Assembly: GCA_900544095.1 (NCBI GenBank)
Contig: UQTV01000001.1
Location: 62,001-126,000 of the forward strand
DNA from: an uncultured Collinsella sp.
GTDB lineage: Bacteria; Actinomycetota; Coriobacteriia; Coriobacteriales; Coriobacteriaceae
DNA length: 64,000 nt
Reading direction: 5' to 3'
Positions 60,029-64,000 of this stretch are shown here, piece by piece. Within the stretch, counting starts at the first letter, position 1. The number at the start of each line of letters is the position of its first letter. The notes below the pieces were generated by a model. It was not told where the DNA came from, did no database searches, and saw nothing but the letters and a program-made list of their open reading frames with translations. A program made the position numbers and the translations under genes.

Positions 60029-60175
60029 CCCTTTTGCTGTTCCCGGCGGGGGCCGCGGGTAAAGTTTATCGCGAGTTCCGCACGAACAGGAGGCCACTTA
60101 ATGTGGCCTCCGTCGTGAGCAGGACTGTAGAGCAGGAAACTTTACCCGCGGACCCCGCCGGGAATAGCAAAAGGG
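60029..60175. repeat. Palindromic element D (39-base arms), inverted copy of C core
   Basis: Arms 60029-60067 and 60137-60175 pair in 37 of 39 positions. The core contains CGCGAGTTCCGCACG, an internal GAGGCCAC/GTGGCCTC stem and CAGGACTGTAGAGCAG. Compared with C, the internal stem has changed on both sides (AAAGCAC to GGCCAC), preserving pairing. The right arm runs into the pnp terminator. Confidence 0.92.
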
Positions 60176-60200
60176 CGACTCCATGGTGGAGTCGCCCTTT
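60170..60200 (-). terminator. Terminator of pnp
   Basis: Perfect 14-base stem AAAGGGCGACTCCA / TGGAGTCGCCCTTT, followed on the minus strand by TTTTGC, 24 bases after the pnp stop. Confidence 0.85.
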
Positions 60201-60223
60201 ATTGAGCTGCTTATGTGTTGCTG

Positions 60224-62470
60224 TTACTCGGCGTCGTGGTGGCGGCGGGGCTTGCGGCCTCCGTTGTCGCCGGGACGGCGCGGACGGTCGCTGCGCTCGG
60301 AGCGCTCGCGACGCGGACGCTCACGGCGCTGGAAGTGCTCGCCGTCGCCCTCGGAGGCACCCTCGGCGCGAGCCGGGGCCTCGGGCTTATCCAGACGATC
60401 GAGCGAGATCTTGCCGCGATCGTCGACCTCGATGACGACGACCTTGACCTCGTCGCCCACGTTGAGGACATCCTCGACCTTCTCCACGCGGCCCTTGGCG
60501 ACGCGGGAGATGTGCAGCAGGCCGTCCTTACCGGGCAGCAGGTTGACGAAGGCGCCGAAGGGCTGGATGGAGACCACGCGACCGGTGTACTCCTCGCCAG
60601 GCTCGGGAACCTTGATGATGAGCTTGATACGCTCGACGGCTTGGTCGACGGACTCGCCGGTGCCGCCGACAAAGACGGTGCCGTCCTCCTGGATGTCGAC
60701 CGAGGCGCCGGTCTCGTCCTGGATACCGCGGATGACCTTACCGCCGGAACCGATGACGTCGCGGATCTTGTCGGTCGGAACCTGGATGGAAACGATGCGC
60801 GGGGCAGTGCTGCGCGTGGTGTGGCGCGGCTCGGGGATCACATCGAGCATCTTCTGCAGGATGTACGCACGACCCTCCTTGGCCTGCTGCAGAGCGCGGG
60901 CCAGGATGTCGAAGGTGAGGCCAGTGGCCTTGTTGTCCATCTGCAGGGCGGTGATGCCCTCGGTGGTGCCGGTGACCTTAAAGTCCATGTCGCCCAGGAA
61001 GTCCTCGAGACCCTGGATATCGGACAGGACCACGGTCTTGCCCTCCTCCTGGATCAGGCCCATGGCGATACCGGAGACCGGGCGCTTAATAGGCACGCCG
61101 CCGTCCATAAGGGCGAGCGTGGAGCCGCAGGTCGAAGCCATCGAAGAGGAGCCGTTGGACTCCATGACCTCGGAGACCACGCGAATAGCGTAGGGGAACT
61201 CGTTCTCGTCGGGGAGCACCGGGAGCAGGGCGCGCTCGGCCAGGTTGCCGTGGCCGATCTCGCGGCGCTTGGGGCTGCCCATGCGGCCAGTCTCGCCGGT
61301 GCAGAACGGCGGGAAGTTGTAGTGGTGCATATAGCGCTTGCCCTCGGTGGGCTCGATGGTATCCAGACGCTGACCCTCGTTGAGCATACCGAGCGACAGG
61401 ACGGAAAGCACCTGGGTCTGGCCACGCTGGAACAGACCGGAGCCGTGAACGAGCGGCAGGTAGTTATCCTTCACCATGATGGGGCGAATCTCATCGGCGG
61501 CACGGCCGTCGACGCGCTCGCCGGTCTCGACGACCATGGTGCGCATGGCCTTCTTCTCGAGCTTCTTGAGCGCCACGGGGATCTCGCGCTCCCAGGCGGC
61601 CTGCTCCTCGTCGGTGAACTCGGCGCGGATGGACTCCTTCAGAGCCTCGACCTTACCGATGCGGGAAAGCTTGTCGGCGTCGCGCAGGGCAGCGGCCATC
61701 TCGTCGTAGTGGGCGAAGATGCGCTCCTGGACCTCCTCGACAGGCTGGTCGAGCGGGTACTCCTTCTTGACGATAGCGCCGTTGACCTGCTCCCACTCGG
61801 CGACGAACTCGTCTTGGGCCTGGCAGAAGGCAGCGAGGGCCTCCTGGCCAAACTTCATAGCGGCGAGCATGTCGTCCTCGGAGATCTCCTCGGCGCCGGC
61901 CTCGACCATCGAGATGAAGTCGGCAGAGCCGCCCAGCTCCAGGTCCAGATCGGAGTTCTCGCGCTCCTCATAGGTGGGGTTGACGATAAACTCGCCGGTC
62001 TCCACGTTGCGGCCGATGCGCACGCAGGCAAGCGGGCCCTCGAAGGGCACGCCGCCGAGCGTCATGGCCAGGGATGCACCCATGACGTTGATGACATCGA
62101 AGGGGTTGACCTGGTCGGCGACGAGCGAGGTGGCGACGATGTGCACCTCGTTACGGAAGCCGTCCGGGAAGCTCGGGCGAATCGGACGGTCGATCATGCG
62201 GGCCGTGAGCGTGGCCTTCTCGCTGGGACGGCCCTCACGCTTGAGGTAGCCACCCGGGATGCGGCCTGCGGCGTACATCTTCTCGTTGAAGTCGACGGTC
62301 AGCGGGAAGAAGTCGTAGTTCTTGCGCTCCTTGGAGACGACCACGGTGTCGAGCATCGTGGTGTCGCCCTGCTTGACAAGACAGGCGCCGGTGGCCTGCT
62401 TGGCAAGCTCGCCCGACTCGAAGGTGTAGGTCTTGCCGTACAGATCAAAGGTCTTGGATACGAGTGTCAT
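60224..62470 (-). CDS. pnp: Polyribonucleotide nucleotidyltransferase (PNPase)
   Basis: 3'-to-5' phosphorolytic exoribonuclease, 748 residues. Two RNase PH domains: the first begins TFESGELAKQATGACLV, the second contains GSGLFQRGQTQVLSVLSLG and the catalytic MASTCGSTLALMD and SGIAMGLI. KH domain (IRDVIGSGGKVIRGIQDETGA), S1 domain (GEEYTGRVVSIQPFGAFVNL), then an Arg/Gly-rich tail that may bind RNA or partners. Transcribed after rpsO, the classic order. Confidence 0.97.
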   Translation of the reverse strand: MTLVSKTFDLYGKTYTFESGELAKQATGACLVKQGDTTMLDTVVVSKERKNYDFFPLTVDFNEKMYAAGRIPGGYLKREGRPSEKATLTARMIDRPIRPSFPDGFRNEVHIVATSLVADQVNPFDVINVMGASLAMTLGGVPFEGPLACVRIGRNVETGEFIVNPTYEERENSDLDLELGGSADFISMVEAGAEEISEDDMLAAMKFGQEALAAFCQAQDEFVAEWEQVNGAIVKKEYPLDQPVEEVQERIFAHYDEMAAALRDADKLSRIGKVEALKESIRAEFTDEEQAAWEREIPVALKKLEKKAMRTMVVETGERVDGRAADEIRPIMVKDNYLPLVHGSGLFQRGQTQVLSVLSLGMLNEGQRLDTIEPTEGKRYMHHYNFPPFCTGETGRMGSPKRREIGHGNLAERALLPVLPDENEFPYAIRVVSEVMESNGSSSMASTCGSTLALMDGGVPIKRPVSGIAMGLIQEEGKTVVLSDIQGLEDFLGDMDFKVTGTTEGITALQMDNKATGLTFDILARALQQAKEGRAYILQKMLDVIPEPRHTTRSTAPRIVSIQVPTDKIRDVIGSGGKVIRGIQDETGASVDIQEDGTVFVGGTGESVDQAVERIKLIIKVPEPGEEYTGRVVSIQPFGAFVNLLPGKDGLLHISRVAKGRVEKVEDVLNVGDEVKVVVIEVDDRGKISLDRLDKPEAPARAEGASEGDGEHFQRRERPRRERSERSDRPRRPGDNGGRKPRRHHDAE

Positions 62471-62483
62471 TGTTCTCCTTTAC

Positions 62484-62506
62484 CCCACAGGCCCCTTGCC
62501 TGCGGG
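62484..62506 (-). promoter_or_regulatory. Hairpin in the pnp leader
   Basis: CCCGCAGGC / GCCTGTGGG with one G-U pair, just ahead of the AAAGGAG ribosome binding site. PNPase mRNAs are often autoregulated through leader stems; that is an inference here. Confidence 0.5.
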
Positions 62507-62569
62507 CTTCTCATGTGACGCGGGCCCCCTGCCCCCGCCACGCTTCAGAGCGTGATTGTTCGCGCCCTT

Positions 62570-62605
62570 ACACAAAAAGAGCGCCCCGCTGCGCAGGACG
62601 CTCTT
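62570..62605 (-). terminator. Terminator/attenuator between rpsO and pnp
   Basis: Minus strand AAGAGCGTCC ... GGGGCGCTCTT followed by TTTTTG, 15 bases after the rpsO stop. Confidence 0.82.
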
Positions 62606-62619
62606 AGCATGTACAAATC

Positions 62620-62898
62620 CTACTGGATGTTGTCGCGGATGCCCAGAGCCTTGATGAGCTCACGGTACTCGACGATGTCGTTCTTCTTGATGTAGGAGAG
62701 AAGACGACGACGACGGCCGACGAGCATGAGCAGGCCACGACGGGTGTGGAAGTCCTTCTGGTGGGACTTCATGTGCTCGGTCAGCTCCTTGATGCGCTCG
62801 GACAGGATGGCGACCTGAACCTTGGGGTTGCCGGTGTCGACCGGGGTGTTACCGAACTGGGCAGTCAGCTCCGCCTTGCGCTCTTTGGAAACAGTCAT
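62620..62898 (-). CDS. rpsO: 30S ribosomal protein S15
   Basis: 92 residues. TVSKERKAELTAQFG, DTGNPKVQVAILSERIKELTEH and KDFHTRRGLLMLVGRRRRLLSYI are the invariant S15 segments. GAAAGGTG precedes ATG 62898. Binds 16S rRNA central domain early in assembly. Confidence 0.98.
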   Translation of the reverse strand: MTVSKERKAELTAQFGNTPVDTGNPKVQVAILSERIKELTEHMKSHQKDFHTRRGLLMLVGRRRRLLSYIKKNDIVEYRELIKALGIRDNIQ

Positions 62899-63036
62899 TG
62901 TTTCACCTTTCGTTTTGCGTCGCCATCGGGCGACTCGATTCGCCTCGGACTGGGAAGCCGCCGGTGGAGCGAGCAACCAAGGTCGAGGTACCAACAGATT
63001 GGTATGTTACCACAAGCAGCCCGCGCCTGCGCATCA

Positions 63037-63786
63037 TCACCGACCCAACATGAATTCCATCGCACGGAGGCGCTGATCGGTGTGCGTGGCGGCCCAAACA
63101 TGCGAAAGCCCGAGCAAGAACGCCGCCGTATGCGGGTCGATTTTCTCGGCCATAAGCGCATCGAAGGTCATCGACATGAGGGCGCGCAGCCACGCGACCT
63201 CACCGGTCGACACCAGCTCGGCACCCGGAACGCTCGATGCGCACGACCCGCACATGAGACCGCCCGCCTGGGGCGAAAAATACGACAGCATGGGGTCTCC
63301 GCACAGCACGCAGGCCGAAAAATCGGGTCGATAGCCAACGTGCGACAGCAGCTTAAAGACATATGCCGCCACAAGTAGGTCCATATGTGCCGTGTCAAGC
63401 CCGCTGCCCACCAGGGCAAGCGCTCGCTGCGTTATGGCAAAGGTAAACGGGTCCTCGGCGTCCTCGAACGAGCACACGCGCGCAACCTCGGCGATCGCGC
63501 TTGCGGCGCAGGTCGTCTCGTAATCGGGCGCAGCGCCAAGCGGCGCCTCCATAAGCTCCGCCTGAGAAACCACGTCAAGCGAGCGACCACGCGCGAGCAG
63601 CATATCGACGGTACAGAAAAGCTCGCAGCGGGCCGCAAGGCGACCGCCGGGCTTACGCGCGCCCTTAGCCACGGCACGCACCTGCCGTCCCCGTTCGTCG
63701 AGCATGGTCAAGATCAGGTCGGTTTCCTTGAGCTTCGTCTTGTCGAGGACGAGCACCTTTGTGCGATATGTGCGAGAGCCTGCCAT
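63037..63786 (-). CDS. recO: DNA repair protein RecO
   Basis: 249 residues. N-terminal OB fold (RTYRTKVLVLDKTKLKETDLIL) followed by a helical domain and a zinc site (CVLCGDPMLSYFSPQAGGLMCGSC). Loads RecA at gaps with RecR. Twelve bases after era in transcription order, the common era-recO arrangement. Confidence 0.93.
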   Translation of the reverse strand: MAGSRTYRTKVLVLDKTKLKETDLILTMLDERGRQVRAVAKGARKPGGRLAARCELFCTVDMLLARGRSLDVVSQAELMEAPLGAAPDYETTCAASAIAEVARVCSFEDAEDPFTFAITQRALALVGSGLDTAHMDLLVAAYVFKLLSHVGYRPDFSACVLCGDPMLSYFSPQAGGLMCGSCASSVPGAELVSTGEVAWLRALMSMTFDALMAEKIDPHTAAFLLGLSHVWAATHTDQRLRAMEFMLGR

Positions 63787-63798
63787 GAACGCCGAGGC

Positions 63799-64000
63799 TT
63801 AATCTTCGGCATTGTAGCCAAAGCGGCGGATCTGTGCCTCGTCATCGCGCCAGCCGGCCTTGACCTTCACGTCGAGCTCCAAAAAGACCTGCGTGCCAAA
63901 GATACGCTCAAGGTCACGACGGGCATCGATGCCGATATGCTTAATCATCTCGCCGCCCTTGCCGATGATGATGCCCTTCTGCCCCTCGCGCTCGACGTAA
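63799..64000 (-). CDS. era: GTPase Era, C-terminal part (continues beyond the window)
   Basis: Only the last 66 codons are in the window. They encode the Era KH domain: VEREGQKGIIIGKGGEMIK, then ARRDLERIFGTQVFLELDVKVK and a C-terminus RRFGYNAED. The KH domain binds the 3' end of 16S rRNA during 30S maturation. The G domain lies outside. Confidence 0.93.
   Translation of the reverse strand, partial: YVEREGQKGIIIGKGGEMIKHIGIDARRDLERIFGTQVFLELDVKVKAGWRDDEAQIRRFGYNAED

Noticed and set aside
60215..62518. A very long open frame on the plus strand opposite pnp
   Set aside because: Its translation is Leu/Gly/Val-rich low complexity with no domain, and it exactly mirrors the GC-rich pnp codons. The same applies to long antisense frames opposite rnj, der, scpA and the sensor kinase.

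Overview
The window is a stretch of chromosome from a high-GC anaerobe of the class Coriobacteriia, most likely Collinsella or a close relative. This is an inference from gene content and order: a garA/ftsR-like pair, spoVS and RNase Y in a non-sporulation setting, a DegV/DUF1836 pair, and a DUF512-der-plsY-gpsA order. No rRNA or phage structural genes are present. Nearly all coding capacity is housekeeping, with two accessory patches (about 1.5-7 kb and 24.3-30 kb) and several non-coding palindrome islands.

Layout, left to right. 0-1.5 kb: a HAD phosphatase behind operator-like repeats, then thiamine pyrophosphokinase. 1.5-7 kb: a tRNA-rich accessory zone with three identical tRNA-Ala(GGC), tRNA-Val(CAC) and a CAU-anticodon tRNA, a stand-alone LoaP-like NusG paralogue behind a strongly structured leader, a DUF3825 protein, an AT-richer orphan nuclease-like gene next to iterated repeats, and two 160-bp palindromic elements. 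7-24.2 kb: a long plus-strand housekeeping run (ABC-F, M50 protease, scpAB, rluB, cmk, plsC, ispH, DUF512 radical SAM, der, plsY, gpsA, rpe, cysteine desulfurase, Nif3, DUF164 protein, coaBC), ending at tRNA-Pro(GGG).

24.9-29.8 kb: a minus-strand, visibly GC-richer operon encoding a LanFEG-type ABC exporter (ATPase and two permeases), a YxeA-like secreted protein and a response regulator/histidine kinase pair. It looks like an acquired antimicrobial-peptide sensing and resistance module. 30-38 kb: a pgsA-like gene, garA, ftsR-like, apt, a secreted NlpC/P60 hydrolase, degV with a DUF1836 regulator (both carrying the same operator), trxB and a diacylglycerol glucosyltransferase-like gene.

38.6-64 kb: mostly minus-strand housekeeping: dut, nrdR, a divergent SOS pair (LysM protein and lexA) with three evenly spaced LexA boxes, an acyltransferase pseudogene, hflX, miaA, miaB, spoVS, a GHKL ATPase, rny, recX, recA (LexA box inside its promoter), pncC, pgsA, rimO, yajQ, rodZ-like, ftsK, rnj, pnp, rpsO, recO and the 3' end of era.

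The most unusual material is non-coding. Two unrelated families of long perfect palindromes (38208-38572 and 59758-60175) each occur as an inverted pair. Within a family the core is conserved between the two copies, but the outer stems, perfect or nearly perfect within each copy, have different sequences. This is not what an ordinary miniature transposon with fixed terminal repeats looks like.
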